Source: Opitutaceae bacterium TAV5
Lineage (GTDB): Bacteria > Verrucomicrobiota > Verrucomicrobiia > Opitutales > Opitutaceae
Length of the DNA stretch: 64,000 nucleotides
Assembly (NCBI GenBank): GCA_000242935.3
Contig: CP007053.1
Coordinates: forward strand, 5,937,001 to 6,001,000
Direction: 5' to 3'
A model generated the notes under the pieces. That model had not been told where the DNA came from, ran no database searches, and was given only the letters and a program-made list of their open reading frames with translations. This document shows, piece by piece, positions 42,853 through 51,054 of this stretch (positions are counted from its first letter, which is position 1; each line of letters opens with the position of its first letter). A program made the position numbers and the translations under genes.

Positions 42853-42880
42853 AAAATCACCGGGCGTCGTCGCCCGGTGA
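42853..42880 (-). terminator. Intrinsic terminator of the long leftward operon
   Basis: TCACCGGGCG (42857-42866) and CGCCCGGTGA (42871-42880) form a perfect 10-bp stem with a 4-nt loop. On the minus strand it is followed by TTTT. The stem includes the TGA stop of the thioredoxin gene. It also lies just beyond the end of the convergent GH38 gene. Confidence 0.8.
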
Positions 42881-43591
42881 CGCGGCGGCCGGTCGCCAGG
42901 GATCGTAGCTGAAATGCCCGCCGCGTTTTTCGCGGAGGAGGTTTCCGATGGTGATGCGGATGGCGAGGTCGGGATGGTGCAGGGCGTCGTCGAATGCGGC
43001 GGGATCGGCGTCGAGAAGCGCGGAGAGTTTTTCCCGGGCAAACGTGGCCGGCCGGCCGGTGGCGCGGGCGGCGATTTCGAGGAGGCGTTCGCGGGCGGCG
43101 TGGCGGAGTTGCGCGTCGGGGTTTTTCGTCAGGGTTTCGGCCAGCCAGGCGAGTTCCTCTTGCTGGCGCTGCGCGATCTTGACGGCCTCGGCGGCGAGCT
43201 TTTCGCCTTTTTCCAGAAAACGGGAAAAAGGCTCGGCGGGTTGCGCGCCGGAAAGCGTGGCGAGCACCTCGCCGCGTTCGTTGACGAGGAGAAAGGCGGG
43301 GATGCCGCTGACCTGGAAACGGGTGGCGAGCGCGCGCCGGGTGTCGAAGTCGAGTTTGTGACGGGTGAGGGCGGCGAGGCGTTTTTCGATGGCGACGTCG
43401 GCGAGGGTGGTGCGGTCCATCTGCTTGCAGAAACCGCACCAGTCGGCGGTGAAGTAGAGCAGCAGGGGCCGGCCGGAAAGTGGAGCGTCGCCGGAAAAGG
43501 CCGGCGGCACGGTCAGCCAGTCGCCGGCGCGGAGAGCGGCCGGAGCGGCGACGGCGACAAGGAGGAGGGCGGCGGAGAGGAGGTGTTTCAT
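42857..43591 (-). CDS. Secreted thioredoxin-fold protein with extended helical C-terminus
   Basis: The 244-residue protein has a signal peptide (MKHLLSAALLLVAVAAPAALRAG). The thioredoxin domain carries the redox pair in YFTADWCGFCKQMD (Cys52 and Cys55) and the cis-proline in VSGIPAFLLVNERGE. It resembles DsbD-gamma/thioredoxin_7 proteins working outside the cytoplasm. The last 100 residues are helical and charged (AAEAVKIAQRQQEELAWLAE) and are not part of the fold. Its ATG overlaps the stop of the tetraheme cytochrome gene (ATGA), and it ends the operon at a strong terminator. A role keeping the cytochrome's heme-binding cysteines reduced, or reducing other envelope disulfides, is an inference. 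Confidence 0.88.
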   Translation of the reverse strand: MKHLLSAALLLVAVAAPAALRAGDWLTVPPAFSGDAPLSGRPLLLYFTADWCGFCKQMDRTTLADVAIEKRLAALTRHKLDFDTRRALATRFQVSGIPAFLLVNERGEVLATLSGAQPAEPFSRFLEKGEKLAAEAVKIAQRQQEELAWLAETLTKNPDAQLRHAARERLLEIAARATGRPATFAREKLSALLDADPAAFDDALHHPDLAIRITIGNLLREKRGGHFSYDPWRPAAASPGDDAR

Positions 43592-45033
43592 GTCTGCGGT
43601 TCCTTGCCGTGGCGGACGAGAGGCCAGAACGTGTCCCAGTCGAAGGGCCGGCTGAATTCCCCGTGGTGGCATTTCATGCAATCGCCGGTGGCGAGCGGAC
43701 GGAAGCGGAAGGTGGCGGGGCCGCCGAACTGGCGCTGGGCAACGTGGCGGCTGCCGGGGCCGTGGCAGCTTTCGCAGCCGACCGCGGTGAATTCGGGCTG
43801 GCGGAGGAGGCGGTTGTAGCCGGAAGGTGTGCCGAAACCGACGGTGTGGCAGCCGATGCAGGAGGGATCGGCGTCGGCATCGCGGCGGACGAGCGTCTCG
43901 AAGGCGTGCGCGTGCAGGCTGCGTTTCCAGGCTTCTCCGGCCGAGGGGTGGCAGGTGATGCAGGCGGCGCTGCCGGTGTAGGTGGCGGCGGCGCGCACGC
44001 CGGGAATCTGGCTCTCCTCGTTGTGGGCGTGGCTGTCGAGCCGGAGATGAGCCGCGCGGACTTCGCGGCGGTAGGCGGCGTCGAGGAGGAGGATGGAGGG
44101 GTGTTGTTCGTAGCGGTCGTGGAGGAGGGCCATCTCGTGGCGGCCGGGAAGCAGGTCGGCGGAGCCGGCGGCGGCCACGAGTTCGAGGGCGCCGAAGGAT
44201 TTGGACTCGTTGCCGGTGTAGTAGACGAGGCTGCGGTTTTCCTCGACGAGTTCCTGCGCGGGCTGGCTGACCTTGCCGCCGAGGATGACGCGGAATTCGT
44301 AAAACCGGCGCGCGAGCGCGGCGAGCGTCACCTCGTCGGTGAAGGCGAGGAGGATGAGAACGTCGGCGTCTTTTTTCAGGTCGGGGAGGATGCGGGCGAG
44401 CGCGGTGTCGACAGGCTCGGCCTCGAGTCCCTCGCCGAGGGTGTCGCGCACGAGCCGGGGATCGACGACGCCGGCGATGCCGATGCGGTAGCCGTTGCGC
44501 CGGATGACGGTGAAGGGGGGCAGAGCGGGCCGGCGGGTGGCGGCGTCGAGGAGGTTGGCGCTGACGAGGGGAACCGGCGACTGGCGGGCGAGCCACTGGA
44601 GGGTGGAAGCGGGAAGCGCGGCTTCGGTGGAGCCGGCGTTGAGGGCGGCGTAACCCATTTCCGAATACGCGGCGACGACCTGTTTGTACTTGAGCAGGTG
44701 ATAGTCCTCGGGGCCTTCGAGCGCGTCGCCGGCATCGAGGCCGAAAGGGCGGGCGCCGGCGAGCCAGCCGGTGTCGCCGAGGGCGGTCCTGAGCCGGGAG
44801 ATGCCGCCGAACTGGCCGGTGAAGCAGCCGCAGGGCGTGAGGCGGCCGTGGTTTTGCGAAGTGAAAAAGAGGGTGAAGGCCGTCCGGCCTTTCGGGCGGG
44901 CGGGAGCGGCGGCGTCGGACGGGGAGGCGGCGGGCACGGCGCGGGTGCCGGTCAACGTATCGCGACGGCAGGCCGGCAGGAGCGCGGCGGCCAGCAGGGC
45001 CATCAGGAATACGGGGAAAACCGGCGGGCGCAT
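43588..45033 (-). CDS. Tetraheme cytochrome c lipoprotein with N-terminal 5'-nucleotidase-like domain
   Basis: The 481-residue protein begins with a lipoprotein signal ending LLPAC (Cys22). Residues about 55-330 resemble the metallophosphatase part of UshA-type 5'-nucleotidases (TLFFTSQNHGRLTPCGC, FGLDAGDAL, YAALNAGSTEA, VSANLLDA), though the usual metal ligands are partly changed. The C-terminal part has four c-type heme motifs: CITCH (358-362), CIGCH (392-396), CESCH (420-424) and CMKCH (452-456). Related fusions occur in Planctomycetes and Verrucomicrobia; the substrate is not known. It is coupled to DUF4159 upstream (1-nt overlap) and thioredoxin downstream (4-nt overlap). Confidence 0.85.
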   Translation of the reverse strand: MRPPVFPVFLMALLAAALLPACRRDTLTGTRAVPAASPSDAAAPARPKGRTAFTLFFTSQNHGRLTPCGCFTGQFGGISRLRTALGDTGWLAGARPFGLDAGDALEGPEDYHLLKYKQVVAAYSEMGYAALNAGSTEAALPASTLQWLARQSPVPLVSANLLDAATRRPALPPFTVIRRNGYRIGIAGVVDPRLVRDTLGEGLEAEPVDTALARILPDLKKDADVLILLAFTDEVTLAALARRFYEFRVILGGKVSQPAQELVEENRSLVYYTGNESKSFGALELVAAAGSADLLPGRHEMALLHDRYEQHPSILLLDAAYRREVRAAHLRLDSHAHNEESQIPGVRAAATYTGSAACITCHPSAGEAWKRSLHAHAFETLVRRDADADPSCIGCHTVGFGTPSGYNRLLRQPEFTAVGCESCHGPGSRHVAQRQFGGPATFRFRPLATGDCMKCHHGEFSRPFDWDTFWPLVRHGKEPQT

Positions 45034-45755
45034 CAGTAGAGCAGCGCGTAGACGAGGATGTTGACGTTGACGGCGGCGGACTGGCGGATCTCGTTGCCGC
45101 CGCAACAGCAGCAGCCCTTGGCGTTGCCGACGTCGTTGAGGCCTTCCTTCGAGTGGATCATGACGAGGCGGCCGTTGACTTCCATGCCTTCGAGCATGGC
45201 GGTGTTGCCCTCCTTGCAGGTGAGCGCGGTGATCTGGTTGAGGACGCCGAAGACGGGGTGCGTCATCGGGATTTTCGTGAAGGGGTATTCGGGCATGGCG
45301 AGGGCGATCTCCTTGCGCAGGGAGGCGTCCCAGTCGGCGTTGGAACAGCTCGGGCTGGAGAGGAGGAAGCCGCCGTTGAGGAGATACTGGCGGAGGTTCC
45401 GGCGCTCGCGGTCGGTGAGGGTGAACGAGCCTTCGCCGGAGAACACGCAGAAGGGGAGGTCGAACACGGTGTCGGAATCGAGGCGGACGAAGCGGAATTT
45501 TTTTTCGGTTTCGAGCGTGGTTTCCTTGGCGACGTCGCCGAGAAACTTGTCGGCGAAGCACACGGAGCTGCGGTTGCCGGCGTAGATGAGGTTGCCGCAG
45601 GCGATGCGGCCGGGTTCGAGCGGGGCGACGGTGGGCGTGTGGATTTCCTCGGTTTTTGCCGCGCGAAGCGGGGGAGTGGCGGAGAACAGGGCGACGGCGA
45701 GGCCGGTCAGGAGGAGAACCGGGCGAAAGGGGAAAACGGTGCGGGAACGGTTCAT
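45033..45755 (-). CDS. Secreted DUF4159 protein
   Basis: The 240-residue protein has a signal peptide (VLLLTGLAVALFSATPPLRAA). The remainder fits DUF4159: VRLDSDTVFDLPFCVFSGEG, LRQYLLNGGFLLSSPSCSN, MPEYPFTKIPMTHPVF and the C-terminal GNEIRQSAAVNVNILVYALLY. DUF4159 has a glutamine-amidotransferase-like fold often found beside MoxR/VWA genes. An unusual run of four cysteines, KGCCCCGGNE, lies near the end and could bind metal. It is coupled by 4 nt to the DUF4175-like gene before it and by 1 nt to the cytochrome gene after it. Confidence 0.8.
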   Translation of the reverse strand: MNRSRTVFPFRPVLLLTGLAVALFSATPPLRAAKTEEIHTPTVAPLEPGRIACGNLIYAGNRSSVCFADKFLGDVAKETTLETEKKFRFVRLDSDTVFDLPFCVFSGEGSFTLTDRERRNLRQYLLNGGFLLSSPSCSNADWDASLRKEIALAMPEYPFTKIPMTHPVFGVLNQITALTCKEGNTAMLEGMEVNGRLVMIHSKEGLNDVGNAKGCCCCGGNEIRQSAAVNVNILVYALLY

Positions 45756-48739
45756 GGTGCGGAGGCGGGTTCGGGTGTGGTGGTGATGGCGCGGAAATAT
45801 TCTTCCACCAGTTCGCGGTATTCCTCGACGGTGCTTTCGGAGGGGATGGCGTCGGACTGGCGGTCGGTCGGGTTGAGGTTCTTCATGATGCTGGCGTCGC
45901 CGGTTGGCAATGCCGGGGATGCGCCGGCGCCGGGCGGGGCGGGGTGGTTGCCGTCGCCGGAGTACGGGGATTCCCTGGCGGCGTCGCCGGTGGCGGCGGG
46001 TTCGTTGCCGAGGACGGGCGGAAGCGTGTTGTCAGCCGCGATGGAGTAACCGCCGCCGCTGCCGTCGCCCTGCGCCTGCGCGTTGCCGAGGCCGGCGAAG
46101 GCGCCGCCGGGCATGGTGAGTTTGCGGCTCTTGCGCATCTGTTCGAACGAGGCGCGGGCGGTCCGGCCGGAGCCGAACGTGGGGCGCAGGTACTGGTCGA
46201 GGGCGTCGGCCGCGTCGCCGCCGCACGCGTTGCACTGGCCCATGAGTGCGGCCATCTCCTCTTCGAGGCGGCGCGAGAGGAGGGCGCTGCCCTCGCCGTC
46301 GCCGGCGAGCATGCGGCTGGTGGACGTCTGGCCGAGGGTGGAGAGGCGGTTCTGTTCGATGGCGTCGGCGAGGGCGCGGGCGCTTCCGGAGGCTTTGGGG
46401 AATTTTTCCGAAGCGGCGTCGGCGTGGCGGCGGAGCCGGTCGGGGAGCAGGTCGAGGACTTCGGCGACGGCCTGCTGCTTCGCGGCGATGTTCTTGAGGG
46501 CGAGCTGGTCCTCGCGGCTGAGGGGACCGCGTTTCTCGTAGGCGCGGGCCAGTTCGGCGAGTTCGGCCTGGGCGGCGTGGGCGCGCTCGAACAGGCCGAT
46601 GTCCTTGACCAGATCGTGGAGGCGGGCGAGATCGGCGAGGGGGCGGCGCACCTGCTGCTCCATTTTTTCGGAACCGGCGCCGAGGCGTTCGGCTTGGGCC
46701 AGCGCTTCCGTTTGCATCTTTTCGAAGGTGGCGGCATCGGGAGCGGAGGCGGCGGCGGCATCGCCGGATTCCGAAGACGCGGAGGAGAGCGCGTCGAGCG
46801 CGGTGCGGTTCAGGCGGGTGGATTCGCGGATGGCGGCGGCCTGCCGGTCGAGTTCTTCCTGGAGTTCGTGCTCGAAGTCGTAGAGAGGTTTGTCGCGGAC
46901 GAATTTTTCCATGCGCGCGGCGAGTTGTTCGAGGCGCTGGTTGAGGGCGTTTTGCCGGGCGGCGAGTTCGTCGAAGGCGGCGGCGCGGGCGGCGGGGTCC
47001 ATGCCGGCGGCCTTTTCGCGGAGCTGCTCCATGGCGGCGGCGAGGGCGAGCTGTTCCTGGCGCAGGTCCTTGAACTCGTTGACGAGGGCCTGGTATTTGT
47101 CGGCGAGGTCGCGGATATCGGTCTGCTCGCGGAGGATGTCGTTGTAATCCTCTTCGCTGATGACGGTGAGCGTGACGGTGCGGCTGGTGGCGAGGTGGGG
47201 ATCGGGGGCGGTGTCGATGGCTTCGGCGAAGAAACTGACGCGGTCGCCGGGGCGGACGCCGAGGGTGGCGAAATCGATCGGGAAATTTTCGGCGGCCTCG
47301 CGGCGGATGTCGTCGTAGCGGGTGGCGAGCGGAGAGGAAAAAACGCCGTTGAGCCCGCGGTGGATGCGAAGGGAGCGGACGCCGTAGTCGTCGGCGGCCT
47401 CGAATTTGGCGATGAGCCGGTAGGCGATGCTGACGTAGCCGTCGCGGTCGGGCGCGACGACGCGGACCTGCGGGGGAAGGTCGTGGGTGACGTTGAAAAT
47501 GACTTCGGGCTGCGCGTCGGAAGGGATGCCGTCGATGTCGTACAGGCGGAAGCGGAGACGCATGTCGCCATCGAGGACGAGCGAGCCGGCGGCGGTATTG
47601 CCGTCGGCGGCGAGGGTGAGGGTCGGTGAATTTTCGATTTCCGGTTCCGGATTTTCGACCGGGGACGCTTCCGCTCCGGGGGCGAGGGGCGTGTCGCGGA
47701 GAATCCCGACAGCGGCATGGTGTAGCGGTCGGTTGGATACGATACGGAAGGCGAGTTCGCTGCCGGCGAGGGCGCTGGTGGACTTGAAGGCGAAGGGGGT
47801 TTCCCGGCTTTTCAGGCCGGTGTAGGCGGGCGGGGTGATTTTGAGAAAGGCCTTGTCGAAGCGCGGGGTGAGGATGACGCGCACCTGGCGTTCGCGGCTG
47901 CGGGCGAGGCGGCGTTTGTCGTGGGCGAGGAGCACGAGGTCGGTGCGGATGTCGGCGACGTCCTGGGTGAAGCTCGCGCCGTGGCGGATCATCGGGAGCG
48001 TGACGGCGGCATCGGGGCGGCCGGGCGGGTGCGCGGTGAGGAAGAGTTCGCGCGGTTCGTGTCCGGACCAGGTGACGGTGACGGGAAGTTTGCCGCCATA
48101 GACGACTTCGGCGCCGGTCTCGCCCGGCTCGGCGAGTTCGAGGCGGGTGAAGGCATAGGGCGGGTGGTCGCTCCAGGGGGCGAGGAAGCGTGGCAGCACC
48201 ATGCGGGTGACCGGGAAAAAGGCGATGACCAGGACGATGAAGCCGGCGAGCGCGAAGAGGGCGCGGCGGCGGTGGCGGAGCGGTTCGCCGGTGGGCGCGA
48301 GGGCGGGGAGGTCGATCCCGGCGAGTTCGGCATCGTAGCGGCCGACAGCGGCGGAGGAGAGGTCACGGGTGAGGGGCGGGAGCGCGGGGTCGCGGGCAGT
48401 GTCGGCGAGCTGGAGGGCGTTGATGAGGCGGGAGCCGAGGGCGGGGTCGCGCTGTTCGAGGTGGCGGGCGGTGCGCTCGGGGGGATTGCGGCGGACGCGG
48501 CCGATGTGGTGGCGGAGGAGGACGAGGGCGGCGAGCGCGGCAAGGCCGGCGAGGTCGCAGGCGAGACGGGCGGCGGAGCCGAGCTGGAAAAAGGCGTCGG
48601 CCGCCACGCCGGCGAGTGCGGCGACGAGGAGCCACGGGCAGGCGCGCCACCACCAGGTGCGGGCTTTCTCGATCTGCCACGCGCGATCGGCCGCGGAGAG
48701 GCGGTCGAGGAGGGACTGGACTTCGCGGGAGGCAGGCAT
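45752..48739 (-). CDS. DUF4175-like large membrane protein with coiled coil
   Basis: The 995-residue protein starts MPASREVQSLLDRLSA at 48739; a longer frame exists but only overlaps the neighbour's end. Membrane helices lie near residues 30-75 and 160-185. A long extracytoplasmic part follows with beta-sandwich-like segments (AFLKITPPAYTGL, LRFRLYDIDGI, VRVVAPDRDGYVSIAYRL). From about 520 to 800 the sequence is highly charged and helical (EQLREKAAGMDPAARAAAFD, ELQEELDRQAAAIRE), predicting coiled coil. The C-terminal 130 residues are Gly/Pro-rich. This matches DUF4175-type proteins of MoxR operons. Function unknown; probably a scaffold facing the periplasm. Confidence 0.75.
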   Translation of the reverse strand: MPASREVQSLLDRLSAADRAWQIEKARTWWWRACPWLLVAALAGVAADAFFQLGSAARLACDLAGLAALAALVLLRHHIGRVRRNPPERTARHLEQRDPALGSRLINALQLADTARDPALPPLTRDLSSAAVGRYDAELAGIDLPALAPTGEPLRHRRRALFALAGFIVLVIAFFPVTRMVLPRFLAPWSDHPPYAFTRLELAEPGETGAEVVYGGKLPVTVTWSGHEPRELFLTAHPPGRPDAAVTLPMIRHGASFTQDVADIRTDLVLLAHDKRRLARSRERQVRVILTPRFDKAFLKITPPAYTGLKSRETPFAFKSTSALAGSELAFRIVSNRPLHHAAVGILRDTPLAPGAEASPVENPEPEIENSPTLTLAADGNTAAGSLVLDGDMRLRFRLYDIDGIPSDAQPEVIFNVTHDLPPQVRVVAPDRDGYVSIAYRLIAKFEAADDYGVRSLRIHRGLNGVFSSPLATRYDDIRREAAENFPIDFATLGVRPGDRVSFFAEAIDTAPDPHLATSRTVTLTVISEEDYNDILREQTDIRDLADKYQALVNEFKDLRQEQLALAAAMEQLREKAAGMDPAARAAAFDELAARQNALNQRLEQLAARMEKFVRDKPLYDFEHELQEELDRQAAAIRESTRLNRTALDALSSASSESGDAAAASAPDAATFEKMQTEALAQAERLGAGSEKMEQQVRRPLADLARLHDLVKDIGLFERAHAAQAELAELARAYEKRGPLSREDQLALKNIAAKQQAVAEVLDLLPDRLRRHADAASEKFPKASGSARALADAIEQNRLSTLGQTSTSRMLAGDGEGSALLSRRLEEEMAALMGQCNACGGDAADALDQYLRPTFGSGRTARASFEQMRKSRKLTMPGGAFAGLGNAQAQGDGSGGGYSIAADNTLPPVLGNEPAATGDAARESPYSGDGNHPAPPGAGASPALPTGDASIMKNLNPTDRQSDAIPSESTVEEYRELVEEYFRAITTTPEPASAP

Positions 48740-48780
48740 CGGCGGCAGGTGGAGGGATGATCGGGCAGTTCGGGAAAAAG

Positions 48781-51054
48781 TCAGCAAAGACCGAGGCGGC
48801 GGCGGAGCCACCATTCGAGGGCGAAGAGGGCGGCGATGAGCCAGGCCAGCCAGGCGCGGTCCCAGATCGTGACGGTGCGGGTGCGCGGCGTGTCGGCGTC
48901 AGTCGCGGGCGCGGAGACGGCGGCGAGGGTTTTGGCAAATTCCTCGGGCCGGAGGAGGCGGCCACCGCTGCCTTCGCAGAGGCGGCGCAGCCAGGCGAGG
49001 TCGGCGGCGACTTCGGTTTCCTCCAGGTTGTCGTCGAACACGATGAATCGCACGGTCTGCGTGGAGCCGTCGGGCAGCGTGGCCTCGGCGGTGTGACGGC
49101 CGGTCGCCACGGGGACGTAGTCGGCGGCGAGGCGGAGATTGATGCCGGCGGTCTCGGCAATATCGGCGATGCCTGCGCCGGACACAGAAGCGGCGGCGGG
49201 CGGCGTGGCGGTAAGGCGGGCGACTTCGCTGCCGTCGCGCCGGATGATGACCGGCACCGCCGGAAGCGGGCGCAGCGAATCGCGGGGGATGACGCGGAAA
49301 CGGATCTTTTCGCCGAGAAGGACGTTGGCGGTGTCGCCCCGGAAGGTGTATGGCGAGTTGGGCAGGGCGTCGCGGCCACCCATGAGCCAGAGCACGGTCT
49401 GGTCCCAGAAACGGTCGAAGACGGTGTTGGCGCTCTCGACCTTGGCGTTGAAGGCCCAGCGCCAGAGTCCGTCCACGCCGATGGCGAGCACCTGGCCGAC
49501 CCCCTGGCGGCGGTGGATCATGGCGGGGAAGGCGCCGGGTTCGTCGAGGCCGGCGAGCGTGGTGGCGAGAGATTTTTTTTCGCCGGCCGCATAACCGCCG
49601 ATGAGATCGGGAAGCTCCTCGGCGCGGGAGGAGGCGTCGGCGAGGAGGCGGAAGGGGGCGAGGTTTTGCCCTTCGCGGCCCACCCTGAGCGGGGCCGGCT
49701 GGCGGACGAGGTCGCCCCAGGACACGGGTTGCAGGTTGCGGTCGGCATCGCCGCCGGCAAAGGCATCGGCCCGGGCAAAGACGACGGCGCCGCCGAGATC
49801 CTGCACGCACCTGGCGAGTTCGCCGATCTGGTCGGGCGAAAGGATCTTGTCCACGGCGCGGCCGAGGATGACGAGATCGTATCCGTTCCAGTCGGACGCG
49901 GTGCGGGGCATTTCGAAGCGCGGGGAGTCTTCGGTCGTGCGATTGACGCGGATACGGCCGGGGGCGTAGGCGACGGCGCTGTCGACATCGAGCTTGTCGT
50001 TGCGGCGCAGGGAGCGGAGCAGGAAGGTGGTGTCCCAGTACGGCTGGCCTTCGAGGAGAAGGACGCGGATTTTCTTGTCGATGATATTGACGTAGCTGAC
50101 GGCGGAGTTGTTGCCCGGATTGGCCTCGCCGGGGAGCGGGGCGATGCGGATTTCGTACTCGAACTGGCCGGCCTCGGGTTCGCTGAACTCGAAGGTGACG
50201 GGCACCTGCGCCTCGTCGCGCACGACGACCTCGCGGCGCTCGACCTCGACGCCTTCGCGCAGGAGGGCGACGTCGAGCGTTTCGTAAGGGCAGCCGAGCG
50301 GGCGGACGGAGGCGGTGAGGCGGACGCTCTGGCGGATGTAATGATAGGGTTGATACGAAACGACGCGGACGGAGACGTCGCGCACGATGCCGTCGCTGCC
50401 GAAGGGCACGGCGTGGACGGGCACCTGGCGGTTGCGGGCGAGGAGGGCGGTCTGCGCGGGGTTGACGAGTTCGTGGTCGTGGCCGTCGGTGAGGAGGAAG
50501 AGGGCGTGCGCGCCTTCGCCGGGGGCGAGGGTGTCGAGGATATGGCGGATGGATTCGTGAAAACGGGTGTCGGGCGAGTCAGGGCGGAGGTCGGCGATGT
50601 CGGCGGGCGAGAGCGGGCTGGCGGAGTCGCCGAAGCGGAAGAAGCGGATATCGGGCGAGACGGCGGCAGGGGGGAGGAGGCCGGCGTCGGCGAGAAGGTT
50701 GCGGGCGGCGTCGAGGCGGGCGAGCCGGCCGGCATCGCGCTGGCGCATGCTGCGGGAGTCGTCGATGGCGATGAGCGTGACGCGCTCGCGGGCGGCGGCG
50801 GGGAGCGTTTCGATGCGCGAGGGCTGCAACAGGAGCACGAGCACGAGCGCGATGGCGGCGAGGCGCAGGAGGGCGAGGGCGGCGCGGTGCCGCCGGGCGA
50901 GCCGGCGGGCGGTGCGCCACCACGTCCAGAGCGCGAGGGCGCCGAGGATGAGCGCGAGCAGGAGCACGAACGGGACCGGGAAGAGCGGGTCGAGGACAAT
51001 GCCGGAGACGGGGGAGGCCGCGGCGAGGGCGAGGGGAAAAACGGAAGCGTTCAT
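48781..51054 (-). CDS. VWA-domain membrane protein with glutamine-amidotransferase-like region
   Basis: The 757-residue protein has two N-terminal membrane helices (about 25-45 and 60-77). A von Willebrand A domain follows with an intact MIDAS start DDSRS (98-102) and TDGHDHE later. Beta-rich CARDB-like repeats come next (about 230-350). A region beginning IRVLLLEGQPYWDTTFLLRSL looks like the class I glutamine-amidotransferase fold seen in such proteins, but without an obvious catalytic Cys. A last helix near the C-terminus (AWLAWLIAALFALEWWLRRR) anchors it again. It is coupled by 4 nt to the BatA-like gene upstream. The MoxR neighbour suggests ATPase-driven maturation of a metal-binding complex. 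Confidence 0.8.
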   Translation of the reverse strand: MNASVFPLALAAASPVSGIVLDPLFPVPFVLLLALILGALALWTWWRTARRLARRHRAALALLRLAAIALVLVLLLQPSRIETLPAAARERVTLIAIDDSRSMRQRDAGRLARLDAARNLLADAGLLPPAAVSPDIRFFRFGDSASPLSPADIADLRPDSPDTRFHESIRHILDTLAPGEGAHALFLLTDGHDHELVNPAQTALLARNRQVPVHAVPFGSDGIVRDVSVRVVSYQPYHYIRQSVRLTASVRPLGCPYETLDVALLREGVEVERREVVVRDEAQVPVTFEFSEPEAGQFEYEIRIAPLPGEANPGNNSAVSYVNIIDKKIRVLLLEGQPYWDTTFLLRSLRRNDKLDVDSAVAYAPGRIRVNRTTEDSPRFEMPRTASDWNGYDLVILGRAVDKILSPDQIGELARCVQDLGGAVVFARADAFAGGDADRNLQPVSWGDLVRQPAPLRVGREGQNLAPFRLLADASSRAEELPDLIGGYAAGEKKSLATTLAGLDEPGAFPAMIHRRQGVGQVLAIGVDGLWRWAFNAKVESANTVFDRFWDQTVLWLMGGRDALPNSPYTFRGDTANVLLGEKIRFRVIPRDSLRPLPAVPVIIRRDGSEVARLTATPPAAASVSGAGIADIAETAGINLRLAADYVPVATGRHTAEATLPDGSTQTVRFIVFDDNLEETEVAADLAWLRRLCEGSGGRLLRPEEFAKTLAAVSAPATDADTPRTRTVTIWDRAWLAWLIAALFALEWWLRRRLGLC

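Noticed and set aside
43592-44596. Open frame extending the thioredoxin gene upstream
   Set aside because: Shadow of the cytochrome gene; the signal peptide starts exactly at the ATG overlapping the cytochrome stop.
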